Translations under genes and position numbers: made by a program | IMG/VR virus record: IMGVR_UViG_3300022752_000106 | Span: 1 to 50,638 of that record | Source: a virus | Length of the DNA stretch: 50,638 nt | Strand: one strand, 5' to 3' | In this document: piece after piece, positions 15,578 through 26,032 of the stretch | Position numbering within the stretch: the stretch's first letter is position 1 | Layout of the letters: each line of letters starts with the position of its first letter | Notes under the pieces: generated by a model | What the model was told of the DNA's origin: nothing | Databases searched by the model: none | Seen by the model: the letters and a program-made list of their open reading frames with translations, nothing else

Positions 15578-16503
15578 ATTATAGATAATTTTTTTTCCAT
15601 CAATTTATATTGTGTTAATGGAAAAACTGTTTGTACTAATTTAGTGAAGTTTTCAAAACCCATGTCACTAGGATCTTTTCCTTGGAGTTCTACCAAATAA
15701 ACTTCCTTACCAATGTCTAAAAGCTGTTCACAAAAGCCAAGGGCTTTTGAAATAGCATCATTGTCTAGAGCAATATATATTTTTTGTACTTTAGAAGTAA
15801 CTATTTTTTTCATTAAATTTGATTGAATGTTTTTACCAAATAATGGTACAACATTACGTTTTATAGCCATTGCATCAAATGGGCCTTCACATAATATAAT
15901 AGGTAAATCCCAGTTAATAAACAATTCAAACGGTATAATATCGCGAGACGTTTCAGGGTTACGGTATTTAATGTAAGGATTTTTTTCAAATGATCTCGCG
16001 GTAAAATAATTTAATTTACCGTTGCTATCATATGATGGAATAATAACCATATTTTTATATTGACCTAAATCACAATATCCTATATTGTATTTTAAAATAT
16101 CGTGTTTAGATACATTTCGTTTTTTAAGATATGCTAAAGCATGTTTTGCTACAATATCTTTATTGTTGATAAAGGTTTTAAATTCCTTTGGTAATTCAAG
16201 TAAAGTTTGTTTTATTTCTCCTATATCTTCTACAGAAACATTTTTTACAAGTTTACTTAGTTCCTGGAAATAAGAAGCATCAACTTGTATTTGTTTAAAT
16301 AAACTTTTAATAGTTTTACCTTTTTTACCACACACCCAACAAGCCCATTGATTTACTCCTTCTTTGTTTTCGGTAAAATTAACTTCTAGTTTTGGTTTAT
16401 GATGATGACAAAAGGGACAGGTATAGGATTGATTTCCTCTAGCGGTACGTTTTCCTGCTCCTAAAACAGAATTTACTAGATTAACTAATAATTCATTTAC
16501 CAT
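15574..16503 (-). CDS. DNA primase, zinc finger plus TOPRIM (gp61-like)
   Basis: CPFC at 29-32 and CWVCG at about 55-59 form the CHC2-type zinc finger, and ILCEGPFDAMAIKRN (about 205-219) with YIALDND (about 245-251) are the TOPRIM glutamate and DxD motifs that bind metal for primer synthesis. At 309 aa without a helicase domain it matches stand-alone T4 gp61-type primases, whose partner helicase would be elsewhere. It forms an operon with the RecB-like nuclease. Confidence 0.85.
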   Translation of the reverse strand: MVNELLVNLVNSVLGAGKRTARGNQSYTCPFCHHHKPKLEVNFTENKEGVNQWACWVCGKKGKTIKSLFKQIQVDASYFQELSKLVKNVSVEDIGEIKQTLLELPKEFKTFINNKDIVAKHALAYLKKRNVSKHDILKYNIGYCDLGQYKNMVIIPSYDSNGKLNYFTARSFEKNPYIKYRNPETSRDIIPFELFINWDLPIILCEGPFDAMAIKRNVVPLFGKNIQSNLMKKIVTSKVQKIYIALDNDAISKALGFCEQLLDIGKEVYLVELQGKDPSDMGFENFTKLVQTVFPLTQYKLMEKKLSII

Positions 16504-16526
16504 AAGTAAAAGATATAACCTATTTT

Positions 16527-16976
16527 TTAAATATCAAAGTCTTTTCTATAAAACTTGCCTAAAACATTATCATTAAAATATAGATCAGGTTCCTCTAACA
16601 CTCTATGCATAAATAAAGCTTGTGTTTCATAATATGTTAAAAGTTTTTTAGAAGAAGCTAACGTTAAAATCTCACGTTTAAAATTTTCTTTTGGTTCTGT
16701 TTTTAACAGTTCAAGCAATATTTTATTTGATCCCCAATATTTTTTCCAATCAGATTTTGTTACTACAATTTTAAAAGATGGTTTTCTACCAACTACACCT
16801 TCATATGATTCAATATCTTTTTTAGTTAATTTTACTTTTTTATTGTGATAAAGTACTTTTTTACCAATATAAGATTTATTAGTTAGAGTATGGGTTATTT
16901 TATAAATAAAACCATAAGTGTTGGTTGGAAATTGAGAAATATCCTCAATTTCTTGTTTGTTATAAATCCAATTCAT
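16527..16976 (-). CDS. GIY-YIG nuclease-like protein
   Basis: TYGFIYKITHTLTNKSYIGK (about 19-38) carries the paired Y-x-Y and YIGK motifs, and later SDWKKYWGSNKILLELLKTE and YYETQALFMHRVL match a phage-wide GIY-YIG-like family ('SDWKxYYGS'). At 149 aa it is a single domain without DNA-binding repeats. It overlaps the tail gene by 4 nt. Nuclease activity is likely from the family; a homing role is unproven. Confidence 0.75.
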   Translation of the reverse strand: MNWIYNKQEIEDISQFPTNTYGFIYKITHTLTNKSYIGKKVLYHNKKVKLTKKDIESYEGVVGRKPSFKIVVTKSDWKKYWGSNKILLELLKTEPKENFKREILTLASSKKLLTYYETQALFMHRVLEEPDLYFNDNVLGKFYRKDFDI

Positions 16977-17890
16977 GATAACATGTCTAAATTGACTAGT
17001 ATAGTTGTGTCTGTATCAGCTGAGGTAGGTAAAGGTTGGGCAAGTTTTCCTATAGCAATCAATTCATAATTATTATTATAAAGCCCTACTGTAGTTACAT
17101 ATGGTGAAAAATAAGAACCTGTTGCAAAATCATATAAAATTCCACTATTCATACTTCCAGAAACTGCTGAGGGGTTTTGGGTGAAGTTAAATTCATTTTC
17201 TCTTAAAGTACATTTATATTGTGTTTCATATATAGTAACTGTACTTGTAAATTGGATTGTTATATCTAGATTAATGATACTTGCTAAAAATGAATACGAA
17301 AGAGGAGAATTAGGACCAGTAAATATAATTAAACCATGTTCATAAATTATATCTCCATACTTTACAGAAGTATTTTTATTTATTAAATTTCCATTCCCAT
17401 CATCAAAAAATAAAATTGATAAATTATAAATATTTATTGTAACACTTCCCGGCTGAATATATTCCCCATATAAATTTGAAGGTATAGTAATTACACCAAT
17501 TTGTTCTCCGGATCCTGTAGGAAAATACCTACTTGCAGTTAAAGTTGTAGAAAGATAATTGTAGTAATTAGGTTCATATGCTGGTCCTGTTATGGTTCCG
17601 TCCATATTAAATGAAGCAGTGTTAGCAGGAGACCCATTGCTTCCTAAAATGTAATTTGAGTAGTAAAGTTCTTTAATTGAGCGATAAATTAAAATTTCAT
17701 CTTGAATATTTATATGTCCTGTAGGATAAGAACCTGAAATCCAAAGGGATGAAGTGATATTTGTTCCAAAATATCTATCAATTTCTACATTTGATCCAGT
17801 AAGTTCATTTCCTTGAAAAGTAAACGATTTGTTTACCTTAAAAGGAGATACTAAAACATCTGAAGTTGTAAATGGTTTGAATACGCTCAT
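16973..17890 (-). CDS. tail/baseplate-type structural protein, paralogue of the next gene
   Basis: The 305-aa protein is rich in Ser, Thr, Tyr, Asn and Gly with short beta strands, typical of virion surface proteins. Its C-terminus (ENEFNFTQNPSAVSGS, YVTTVGLYNNNYELIAIGKL, ending NLDMLS) aligns with the 337-aa neighbour's C-terminus, so the two arose by duplication or share a docking domain. It follows the baseplate genes in transcription order. No enzyme motif was seen. Confidence 0.65.
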   Translation of the reverse strand: MSVFKPFTTSDVLVSPFKVNKSFTFQGNELTGSNVEIDRYFGTNITSSLWISGSYPTGHINIQDEILIYRSIKELYYSNYILGSNGSPANTASFNMDGTITGPAYEPNYYNYLSTTLTASRYFPTGSGEQIGVITIPSNLYGEYIQPGSVTINIYNLSILFFDDGNGNLINKNTSVKYGDIIYEHGLIIFTGPNSPLSYSFLASIINLDITIQFTSTVTIYETQYKCTLRENEFNFTQNPSAVSGSMNSGILYDFATGSYFSPYVTTVGLYNNNYELIAIGKLAQPLPTSADTDTTILVNLDMLS

Positions 17891-17896
17891 TCATTC

Positions 17897-18910
17897 TTAG
17901 AAATCTAGTTTTACTCTAACAAGAGCTTCTTTTGTAAAGTCTTTTAACAATGGTCTTGACATTTTAGCTACTGCTAATAAATCATTACTATCATTATACA
18001 TTCCAATAGTAGTAATATAAACTTGTGGTTGGTTGATAAAATTACTATAAATTACTTCACCAGTTGAACCTGAAATAAATGATGGGTTTTCTGAGTAGTT
18101 AAATTCACTATTACGTGCTCTAACAAATACATAATCAGAAGTAACTGTTTCTTCAGAATTTAAAGCAAATGAAGCACCTAATGAAATAGCATTAAATAAT
18201 CTTTGATTGTTTAATCCATCTGAATTATTTGATCTACTTGGAGCAACTTGAATAGATTGTGAAAGTGCAGCTGGGTTTAACATTATAGTTCCTAAATCAG
18301 GGAATACTAGACCATATGAGCCTGAATTAGAAACATATCCACTATTTGCTACAGTTCCTGCTGTGCCGTTAGAACCGGAAATTAATTGGAATACTCTAGT
18401 AGATCCAAGAAATGTATTTACAAGAACATCTTGGGAATTATCTGTTAAATTAATAACACCACCAGATCCTGAAATTTGTAAATTTAAAGAACCAGGAAAT
18501 AATGATTGTTTATAGTTAGCACGTTCAATAGATAAAATCCAAAAATTATTAGTAGTATATGTGTTATTACCTACTCCAAAGATAAAACTAGAATTTTCAT
18601 CTTCTAAAATCATTGAACGATATTGTCCATAAATTGTTTTAGTATATGAATTTCCTGGAACAATTGGATTATACCATGTGCTACCACTTCCTAAAGCATC
18701 ACCATAAGCAATATCAAATTGTACCTGAGCTGTAGAAAGGTTTGAAGCTGTTTGATATATACTCAAATAATAATTTCCAGATGATCCGGCTGCTTGAACA
18801 GATGAAGTATAAAAAGAGTTTAATGTTGGAGTTCCTGTTGACCAAAGAGTAGATGTAATTGAATCACTGCTTACCAAAAAATCTTCAGGATCGAATCTTT
18901 TAAATGCCAT
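17897..18910 (-). CDS. tail/baseplate-type structural protein
   Basis: The 337-aa, Ser/Gly/Asn-rich protein starts MAFKRFDPEDFLVSSDSI, and its C-terminus (NSEFNYSENPSFISGS, YITTIGMYNDSNDLLAVAKM, ending RVKLDF) matches the 305-aa gene 6 nt downstream. The N-terminal two thirds differ more, suggesting a shared attachment domain and divergent exposed parts. Location between the giant tail protein and its paralogue supports a baseplate or fibre role. Confidence 0.65.
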   Translation of the reverse strand: MAFKRFDPEDFLVSSDSITSTLWSTGTPTLNSFYTSSVQAAGSSGNYYLSIYQTASNLSTAQVQFDIAYGDALGSGSTWYNPIVPGNSYTKTIYGQYRSMILEDENSSFIFGVGNNTYTTNNFWILSIERANYKQSLFPGSLNLQISGSGGVINLTDNSQDVLVNTFLGSTRVFQLISGSNGTAGTVANSGYVSNSGSYGLVFPDLGTIMLNPAALSQSIQVAPSRSNNSDGLNNQRLFNAISLGASFALNSEETVTSDYVFVRARNSEFNYSENPSFISGSTGEVIYSNFINQPQVYITTIGMYNDSNDLLAVAKMSRPLLKDFTKEALVRVKLDF

Positions 18911-18920
18911 TGTTTATATT

Positions 18921-19592
18921 TTAAACGTTTGTTTTATTAATTGTAACTGGAATGGTTAAACGAGCACCACTATCTAAACCTACAACTGTTAATGTAGCTG
19001 ATAATTGTGTATTTGAACCAAATAATGTATTAACTGTAGTTGCTCTTAAATTAATTTGAGAACCAATTACAGTTTGGGAAACATTTGTTCCAAGAGTTGT
19101 TGTTGATGTAACAGCAGCATTTGCTGAAGCAGCAGCAGCTGTATTAATTCCTACCCCTGTAAATGTACTCATTAAGCGAACATCTGAAATAGTAGCTGAG
19201 TATCCACTAGTTTCATATGCTTGAGCGTTTCCTAAATAATTTAATGTTTGAGGAGTAAGAGCTAATGATGCCCCTTGATTTAAGGTAATTGCAGAATATC
19301 CTAAATTAAGTACAGGTAATTTAGCTGTTCCACGAGGTAAAGTAGCTAATTTATACTTCATAATTTGTGTTTCAATAGGAAATGCCTCTAATAAAGGCAT
19401 ATTTTGAATAGCCTCACCATAAAATGAAGAACCTGAGGGGTGGGTTGGGTTGTATAAAGTGTAATCAATTTCATCATCTGCTAAAGCAAATTGTGTAATT
19501 CTAAACGAACCGTCATTTTTTGCTAAAAGCTCTCTACCTTTATTTGTTAAAATTGCGTCAACTGTTATGACTTGATTATTTAAATATCCCAT
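18921..19592 (-). CDS. structural protein (tail/baseplate), 223 aa
   Basis: MGYLNNQVITVDAILTNKGRELLAKNDGSF is followed by an acidic ADDEIDYTLYNPTHPSGSSF and a long Ala/Ser/Thr-rich beta-strand region. The 'VDAILTNKGRELLA ... ITxFALADDEIDY' opening is shared by structural proteins of T4-like marine phages and recalls the openings of some tail-fibre N-terminal domains. A late-type motif variant (ATATTTATTA) lies about 30 nt upstream. The exact position in the virion is unknown. Confidence 0.65.
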   Translation of the reverse strand: MGYLNNQVITVDAILTNKGRELLAKNDGSFRITQFALADDEIDYTLYNPTHPSGSSFYGEAIQNMPLLEAFPIETQIMKYKLATLPRGTAKLPVLNLGYSAITLNQGASLALTPQTLNYLGNAQAYETSGYSATISDVRLMSTFTGVGINTAAAASANAAVTSTTTLGTNVSQTVIGSQINLRATTVNTLFGSNTQLSATLTVVGLDSGARLTIPVTINKTNV

Positions 19593-19631
19593 GTTTTAGT
19601 ATTGTTATAGGTGTATTATATGTAATAAATA

Positions 19632-22600
19632 TTATGGTATCAACCCTTTCTGCGTAAGATCTAAAATAAATTGATCTACTGATTTATCTAGTTCAGGAAC
19701 TATATATTCTGGTCTAACAATATAAGGGCCACTTGAATTTACAGGTTTATACCCTTCTATCAAAATTAAAGTAGCATCATCAATATATCTTCTAATTAAA
19801 AAATGATCTAAATTAAATGCTGAAGAAGAAGCAGAAACTGGTAGATCATAGTTAAAATGCACTTCAATAGATCCTGTTTGGGTAATACGGCCTGATCCGC
19901 TGTCACTAGGGGCAAATATTTTTCCTACTTGATATACAAAATCTTCTCTGCCCTCAAACCTAAATTCATCAGCATATTTTATTGACCAAGGTAATACTAC
20001 AGGGTTAAAGCCAGAACCTGTTATATTTGTCATTTTAACATTAGGATCTCCATACAAATTTACTAAAGTTGAATTTGATGAAGTTATAACATTTGGATAA
20101 GTTGTTTTATTTGGCCACCCCCAAATTGAATTAACTCCAGAAGATGTTACAGGAGATGTATATGCTGGGTATTGAGATATTTTTAATTGATTGAATCCAT
20201 TAAGATCTAAGGAAGCGATTCCATTAGAATTAGTTCTAGTTAAATCTACATAAATTGAGATTAAATCTCCTTGAACAAATGTTCCGGCATTTAATGTTAT
20301 TGGTGTTGGAAAAGTATATGTAACTTGTGAAATATCATATTGATCATCTACTGTTACATTTGGAAATGTATTATGATATATAGGGGTAGAATTTTTATAG
20401 ACAAATAATGTAGGAGTAAACGTACATGACCCTTGATTTTGGGAGCTCCATTGAAATTTAATAGGTAAAAATACTTGAACATTTAAATCAACACCATCTT
20501 GTACAGCACCTAAAGAAATAGGATAAGAATTACTACTTAAATTTATTCCTGAAATTGTATTATTAAATAATATTTGAGTAGCGCCTGTAAATGAAAAGGT
20601 TTGATTATTATTTTTATTATATAAAGCGGTATAATTTCCTACTACTCCTACATTAGAAGCAATAGTATCTTCAAAACTCATAGTAGTATTCCAACTAGCA
20701 GGAGAATGTCCGTATTGAGTATATAAAATAGGTTCAATACGAGTACCACCTCTAATGATATTTCTATATTGTTGAGGATTTCCAGCTGCAACTGTTTTTG
20801 GTGATATAATTAATTTTTCACCTGATTCGAATGTTCCTTTATTATCATATAATGAATTTTTTGATGTATTAGGAATAACAACAGTTCCATCAGATTTAAT
20901 TAAATATAAAATATGTATTCCTGAGGCGTTCATCCTTTCAGGGGGCCATCCTCCAATCCAATCACAATAAGCAACCATAGTTTTTAAACTATCTACTGTT
21001 GGGATTTTACCATATGTTCCAACATCATTAGGACTCCAAACGTTTAATTGTTGAGAAGTTGATTTTACGCCATCATAACGTGGGTTAATAACACGTTTTG
21101 ATGTATAATTTGAATCTTGAACAGCTGCTTTAATTGCACTTCCACTAATTAATTGGATGAAATTAGTTGGAGTTAAAATCCCAGAATTATATGAAACTTC
21201 TTCATATATAGTACTTAAACGTTCATCTTCAATACTATTCATTATTGGATTGAAATTACTATAATAGTAATTTGGTTCTGTAACATATGGTTCAAAAATT
21301 ACAGATTCACAGTTTGAAGCACTTACTGCTCTACTTTGGGTAAGAAGTAAACTACCACTTGCAAATAAAGGAGAACCTATTCCTTTAGTAGCACTTAAAT
21401 AAATTTGATCCCCTTGTAATCCATAATATGAAGAAGAAATTGAATAAGGAAATCCAGCAGAAATATTAATAGATGCTAAAGTAGTAGTATTTCCTTGTCT
21501 TAAAAGATCTATTCTAAATTTACCAGTACCAGTACCTCCAATAGAAACAGATCCTGTTATTGATAAAGGGGTATTTGGGGTATTTCCTAAAGTATAAATC
21601 CCTGTAGTGCTATTAAAATATCCTAAAGTATTTCCAGATACACTACTGTATCCTGTAAATGTAGTAGGGACTGTAGTGGAAGAAGGGATAAATAATCCCG
21701 CATTAAAAGCAGAAACTGTGTAATCTAGTATTTGGTTTGGATACCAAGAGGATACATAAGAAATAGTTTGATTTAAATATTTTGCAGATTCTACTTTATA
21801 AAGATAATAATTAGATTGTTCATTTAATATAGTAACATTATATTGAATCCATACTTTATTTGAAAGTGGAGAAATTGGGGTGTTAATTAAGATAGAATCT
21901 AACTGTCCTAAAACAGTAGTGTTATTATCTCCATTACAATCAATTTTTGCAATTTTTAAATATTTATGAGAACCTACTATACTACCCAAAGTAGTTCCAA
22001 AAAATTGTTCAAAAAATAATATTTCACCATTTTGGGGTGAAGTAACATTATTTAAATAAAAACCTTCAAATATATTGCTTTCGTTAGATCCAGTACCATA
22101 GTAATATACTTGTTTATATGCAAAAGATTCATTTTGTAATGGGTATGGAGTATGTAAACTTTGAGTAGTTACTGTTAAAACAGATCCACTAAATTCACCA
22201 TTATAAAATTCATCTTGAGTACTATGTAATCTAAGTACTGATCCTGATATAGTAGGGATAGTTTCAAGCCAACTTTGGGTTAAAAAGTATATATTATTCG
22301 GTCCGGTGCCATTTGCTCCATAAGGAGAAGTTAAAACACTATTATATGGGTTAAATATTCCTGCAGGTCCTCCACTAAAATTTTCAACTGTTCCAAGTTG
22401 ATAATTGTTCCAACTTGGAGTTAAAGTTCCAGAAACTACAATATTTTGAAAAGTAAATGGAATATTGTTTTGAGAACCACTAGTAGTATATGCTATAGTT
22501 GAATAATTATCTACTTGTGGTTCAGGGTATCTATTTCTTTCAAGAATATGTTGTTTAATTACAATACCAGAAGCAAGACTTGTACGTGCAGGTACAAAAT

Positions 22601-25600
22601 CTTTTATCATTTTAAATAGCGAGTTATCAAAAAATTTAATTAAACGTATGTAATCATTTAAATCATAATTTTTAGTATATTTTTCAAAATATTCATTTCG
22701 TAAAGTATCTAATTCAGAATATGATAAAGCTGAGGAAGATCTAAATCTTGGATCACCTATATAATCTCCAATATTAAATGCTTTTAATTGGTCCATTATA
22801 TCCTCATCTATTTCATTTTGAGGGACAAATGCTACTTCAAGATAATTATTATTTGGAGTATAACTTTGACTAATTTCTACATTTTGAGCTAAAGATCTAA
22901 ATGCGGATAAAGTATCTCCTGAGGGGAGAGTATCATTTTCTAATCTAATTTTATTAGAAACTGCATTTTTAATACCTACTATGGGTTGAGTATAAAAGAA
23001 ATATTCTGTATTAGGAATAAATTTAGGTGGAAAATGAAAACTAAAATTATTTTCTCCTAATGTTGGGGGGAAGGAACTAGTTAAAGACCAAGATCCTGTT
23101 ACTTTAGGATGAATAGAAGTTGAACCCGTATATAATTCACCTCCTAAAGAAGCTCTAAACATTAATTCAGATGGAGGAGAATTATTTGGATCTGTATTGA
23201 TAGGATATGAAGCATATGTTCCTTCAGTTGAATGAGGATTCATAATATAATCAAAAAAAACATATTCATCTAATACAGATGAATAATATCTTATTTCTTG
23301 TAAAGATCCTGAAAATGGGGTATATGATTTAGATCCGTATACATTTCCTCGAGCAAAATATGATAGTATACTATTTTTCCAAGCATTATCATTTTCAATT
23401 ACTATAGAAGAAGAATAAAATCCGTATTTAACCCCATTATCTCCTCCTTCGTAAATTTTATTCCCAGCATGTAATTGAAAAATACCATGACCTTCATCTA
23501 AAGTCCTAGTTACCATTACTGGCCACCAACCCCCATCAAAAAATGGTAAATATACACTAGCAAATGAATTTGGATAATTTGTTATGTCTGGGTAGAATAT
23601 CAAATTTGCATATTGGTAATATGGATCAATTATTGAACCTGAATAAGAACCACTAGTATATCCTGATCCTGTATATTCTAATACTATAGTTGAAGTCAAG
23701 TCATTAAACCATAAGCTTTGAGAATATGGAATAGATCCTGTGGGTAACCCATTTGTTCTAAATCTAAATTGGAGTGTATTTGGAACATTATCAAAAGAAT
23801 TCCAATCAGTATTTACTGACCAGGATGATGAAATATAATTACTTCCTGTAGTATAAAAGGCATAATTGAAAGTATCTTGCCAATAGTCCCAATCGTTATA
23901 ATTTACTTTATCTTTACCTCCATATTCATTTATTCTTAACACAGTATCAGGAATACCATATGAAGCAATCAAGGTACGTAAACCAGGTAAAGTGCCTTTT
24001 GATTTAAGTAAATATGGTAAATTATGATAAATTCGTTTGTATAACGACTTATTTACATCATCTAACGGCATGTAATCGTTAGAAGCAGATATTAAAGTAT
24101 CAATATATTCAAATCCACTAGGTGTTGGAAGTGAACCTGTAATATTTGGAAATGGGAATAATCCACCTTCAGGAGTTAAACCTATAAATGCAGTATATAA
24201 ATCCTGGATAGAAAAGTTATTTTGATATAATTTAATTCCAAAGTCACGTATTGCATCTGCTACTATATCCTTTGAAATACCATACTCTAAACGGTTATCT
24301 GCACTATATTTTTCAGTAACATCTTTATAATAAATCCAAATATTATCATAAAATTGACCCATCATTTCTATAAATAATTCATACTGTTGGTTAGCTGAAT
24401 CATATCTTAAATATTCTGGGATTGAGTATAATAGGTTATTTTGATTGGTATTATCAAAAATAGATGCTGAAAGGTTTATCCCTCCATAATAAGGGGAAGT
24501 TTCATTTGAACTACCAAACCAACTTAATACTTGGGGGCTATTAATCGGATATAATTGATAAGAAGGTTGATTATTTAATTTAGGCCAAGCCCATGAACCA
24601 CTTGAATAATATAAATAATATTCATAACCATCAAAATTAGTTATTATATTGTTTATATATGATTCATATATTGCTATACTAGTATTCGGATTATTGTTTG
24701 TAGTATTATTTAATATTGCTATAGAAGATGAATATTCTTCAAGTAAACTTACTTTATAATAAAAATTTTCTAAACGGGTTTGAGCCGAACTAAAATGTAT
24801 AAAATTAGAAAAGTTTGTATAATCAACATTAATATCAATTTCTTTTTCCTCTAATAAACTACTTAATTGGTTGAATGAACTAGTTAAAGTGGTAGTAGTT
24901 AAAGTAGCATAATCTAAAGATATTGTTGAATTATTAACTTGATCTTTTAAATCTAAGTTAAAATTAGGTCCTTTAACATTGACTGTATCTGTAATAATAA
25001 TAGGAAGATCTTCAAATGCTACTTGATATGCTAACGGTTCATCTACAGATGTTACAATCCATAGTTGGGAATTTAAGTTAAATTGTTCTGGGAGTGATTC
25101 GTATAATTTAACTAATATTGAAATATTAGTGGGGTCAGTGTTATCTAACTGGATGTTGTTAGCTATTGCTAATTCATTTTCTCCAAAATTCAAATAAAAA
25201 TCTACAAAGTAAGGGCTATTTTCTCTTTGTTGAATAAAATTATTTGTTTGTTCAATTAAATCTAAATCTGTTAAAGAAGTACTATCTACTCTAAGTTCAG
25301 TTCTATCAGAAGATATTTCAGATATGTAAAGTTGTTGAAGTTCAGAACCTACTTGTTTATTAAAAAAGTTAAAATATGTAATATATTCCCCTTGATCAAA
25401 TCCATTATCTATAAGGACTTTTTCAGGATCAATTTCGATTTGGGAAATTGAATTATTTGATCCTGCAGATTGACCATTATTTAGGATAGTGTATTGCGAA
25501 AAATTATAATCTGAGGTTAAAATATTTTGATTTAAATCATATATAAATAATTCAATATAACTTCCTGTAGTTAAAAAGGTATTTATTTCAATAGTAGAAA

Positions 25601-25676
25601 TTAATGAAGTATCTTGCCCCTCATAACTTTGAAATAAAAAACTCTGTGCATCTATTTGCGTAATTTCTGCAGCCAT
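19632..25676 (-). CDS. giant baseplate/tail protein, 2014 aa, with tail-protein-I-like and LamG-like regions
   Basis: This is the largest gene in the window. About 395-580 (YLRYDSANQQYELFIEMMGQ, YKRIYHNLPYLLKSKGTLPG, LRTLIASYGIPDTVLRINEY) resembles the P2 gpI / gp7-type tail-wedge domain. About 600-800 (LQFRFRTNGLPTGS, GGWWPVMVTR, GSLQEIRYYSSVLDEY) looks like a LamG/concanavalin jelly-roll. The remaining 1200 residues are Ser/Thr/Asn/Tyr-rich beta repeats. Its stop is 39 nt from the next gene, and the start overlaps the 118-aa gene by 1 nt. Probably a baseplate wedge protein with glycan-binding parts; the division of roles is inferred. Confidence 0.75.
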   Translation of the reverse strand: MAAEITQIDAQSFLFQSYEGQDTSLISTIEINTFLTTGSYIELFIYDLNQNILTSDYNFSQYTILNNGQSAGSNNSISQIEIDPEKVLIDNGFDQGEYITYFNFFNKQVGSELQQLYISEISSDRTELRVDSTSLTDLDLIEQTNNFIQQRENSPYFVDFYLNFGENELAIANNIQLDNTDPTNISILVKLYESLPEQFNLNSQLWIVTSVDEPLAYQVAFEDLPIIITDTVNVKGPNFNLDLKDQVNNSTISLDYATLTTTTLTSSFNQLSSLLEEKEIDINVDYTNFSNFIHFSSAQTRLENFYYKVSLLEEYSSSIAILNNTTNNNPNTSIAIYESYINNIITNFDGYEYYLYYSSGSWAWPKLNNQPSYQLYPINSPQVLSWFGSSNETSPYYGGINLSASIFDNTNQNNLLYSIPEYLRYDSANQQYELFIEMMGQFYDNIWIYYKDVTEKYSADNRLEYGISKDIVADAIRDFGIKLYQNNFSIQDLYTAFIGLTPEGGLFPFPNITGSLPTPSGFEYIDTLISASNDYMPLDDVNKSLYKRIYHNLPYLLKSKGTLPGLRTLIASYGIPDTVLRINEYGGKDKVNYNDWDYWQDTFNYAFYTTGSNYISSSWSVNTDWNSFDNVPNTLQFRFRTNGLPTGSIPYSQSLWFNDLTSTIVLEYTGSGYTSGSYSGSIIDPYYQYANLIFYPDITNYPNSFASVYLPFFDGGWWPVMVTRTLDEGHGIFQLHAGNKIYEGGDNGVKYGFYSSSIVIENDNAWKNSILSYFARGNVYGSKSYTPFSGSLQEIRYYSSVLDEYVFFDYIMNPHSTEGTYASYPINTDPNNSPPSELMFRASLGGELYTGSTSIHPKVTGSWSLTSSFPPTLGENNFSFHFPPKFIPNTEYFFYTQPIVGIKNAVSNKIRLENDTLPSGDTLSAFRSLAQNVEISQSYTPNNNYLEVAFVPQNEIDEDIMDQLKAFNIGDYIGDPRFRSSSALSYSELDTLRNEYFEKYTKNYDLNDYIRLIKFFDNSLFKMIKDFVPARTSLASGIVIKQHILERNRYPEPQVDNYSTIAYTTSGSQNNIPFTFQNIVVSGTLTPSWNNYQLGTVENFSGGPAGIFNPYNSVLTSPYGANGTGPNNIYFLTQSWLETIPTISGSVLRLHSTQDEFYNGEFSGSVLTVTTQSLHTPYPLQNESFAYKQVYYYGTGSNESNIFEGFYLNNVTSPQNGEILFFEQFFGTTLGSIVGSHKYLKIAKIDCNGDNNTTVLGQLDSILINTPISPLSNKVWIQYNVTILNEQSNYYLYKVESAKYLNQTISYVSSWYPNQILDYTVSAFNAGLFIPSSTTVPTTFTGYSSVSGNTLGYFNSTTGIYTLGNTPNTPLSITGSVSIGGTGTGKFRIDLLRQGNTTTLASINISAGFPYSISSSYYGLQGDQIYLSATKGIGSPLFASGSLLLTQSRAVSASNCESVIFEPYVTEPNYYYSNFNPIMNSIEDERLSTIYEEVSYNSGILTPTNFIQLISGSAIKAAVQDSNYTSKRVINPRYDGVKSTSQQLNVWSPNDVGTYGKIPTVDSLKTMVAYCDWIGGWPPERMNASGIHILYLIKSDGTVVIPNTSKNSLYDNKGTFESGEKLIISPKTVAAGNPQQYRNIIRGGTRIEPILYTQYGHSPASWNTTMSFEDTIASNVGVVGNYTALYNKNNNQTFSFTGATQILFNNTISGINLSSNSYPISLGAVQDGVDLNVQVFLPIKFQWSSQNQGSCTFTPTLFVYKNSTPIYHNTFPNVTVDDQYDISQVTYTFPTPITLNAGTFVQGDLISIYVDLTRTNSNGIASLDLNGFNQLKISQYPAYTSPVTSSGVNSIWGWPNKTTYPNVITSSNSTLVNLYGDPNVKMTNITGSGFNPVVLPWSIKYADEFRFEGREDFVYQVGKIFAPSDSGSGRITQTGSIEVHFNYDLPVSASSSAFNLDHFLIRRYIDDATLILIEGYKPVNSSGPYIVRPEYIVPELDKSVDQFILDLTQKGLIP

Positions 25677-26032
25677 TATTGAGTAAGTGTTGTTCCTGTT
25701 TGTAATTCTATAACTTGTTTTTGAGCATCAAGTAAATCAGTTCTTAATTGAGCAATTTCATTTTGTAATGCTACTATTTCATCTTGATTAGCTTCAAAAC
25801 CTATATATTCACTACTTTTTTTAATCAAATATTCGTGAGAATTTGTAGTCCCTAATTCAGGTATTTGATAAAATAATTCGTTATACATAGCAAAAAATTC
25901 ATCTACAGTTGGTTGTTGATTAATTTGTTCTTGAATAGTTTGAACACCTAACTGTTTAAAAGACGTATCTATTACTTTAGTATATTGTCTTTTATCATAT
26001 ACCTGTTTATTTAAATTTACACTTTCACTCAT
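25676..26032 (-). CDS. 118-aa coiled-coil protein of the baseplate operon
   Basis: The N-terminal half (MSESVNLNKQVYDKRQYTKV, then FEQ-type helices) is helical, and residues 85-112 (NQDEIVALQNEIAQLRTDLL) are a clear heptad coiled coil ending with a Thr/Gln tail. Stop-to-start contacts with both neighbours (1-nt and 4-nt overlaps) place it in the tail operon. Perhaps a trimeric or dimeric adaptor between its two large neighbours; no family recognised. Confidence 0.65.
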   Translation of the reverse strand: MSESVNLNKQVYDKRQYTKVIDTSFKQLGVQTIQEQINQQPTVDEFFAMYNELFYQIPELGTTNSHEYLIKKSSEYIGFEANQDEIVALQNEIAQLRTDLLDAQKQVIELQTGTTLTQ

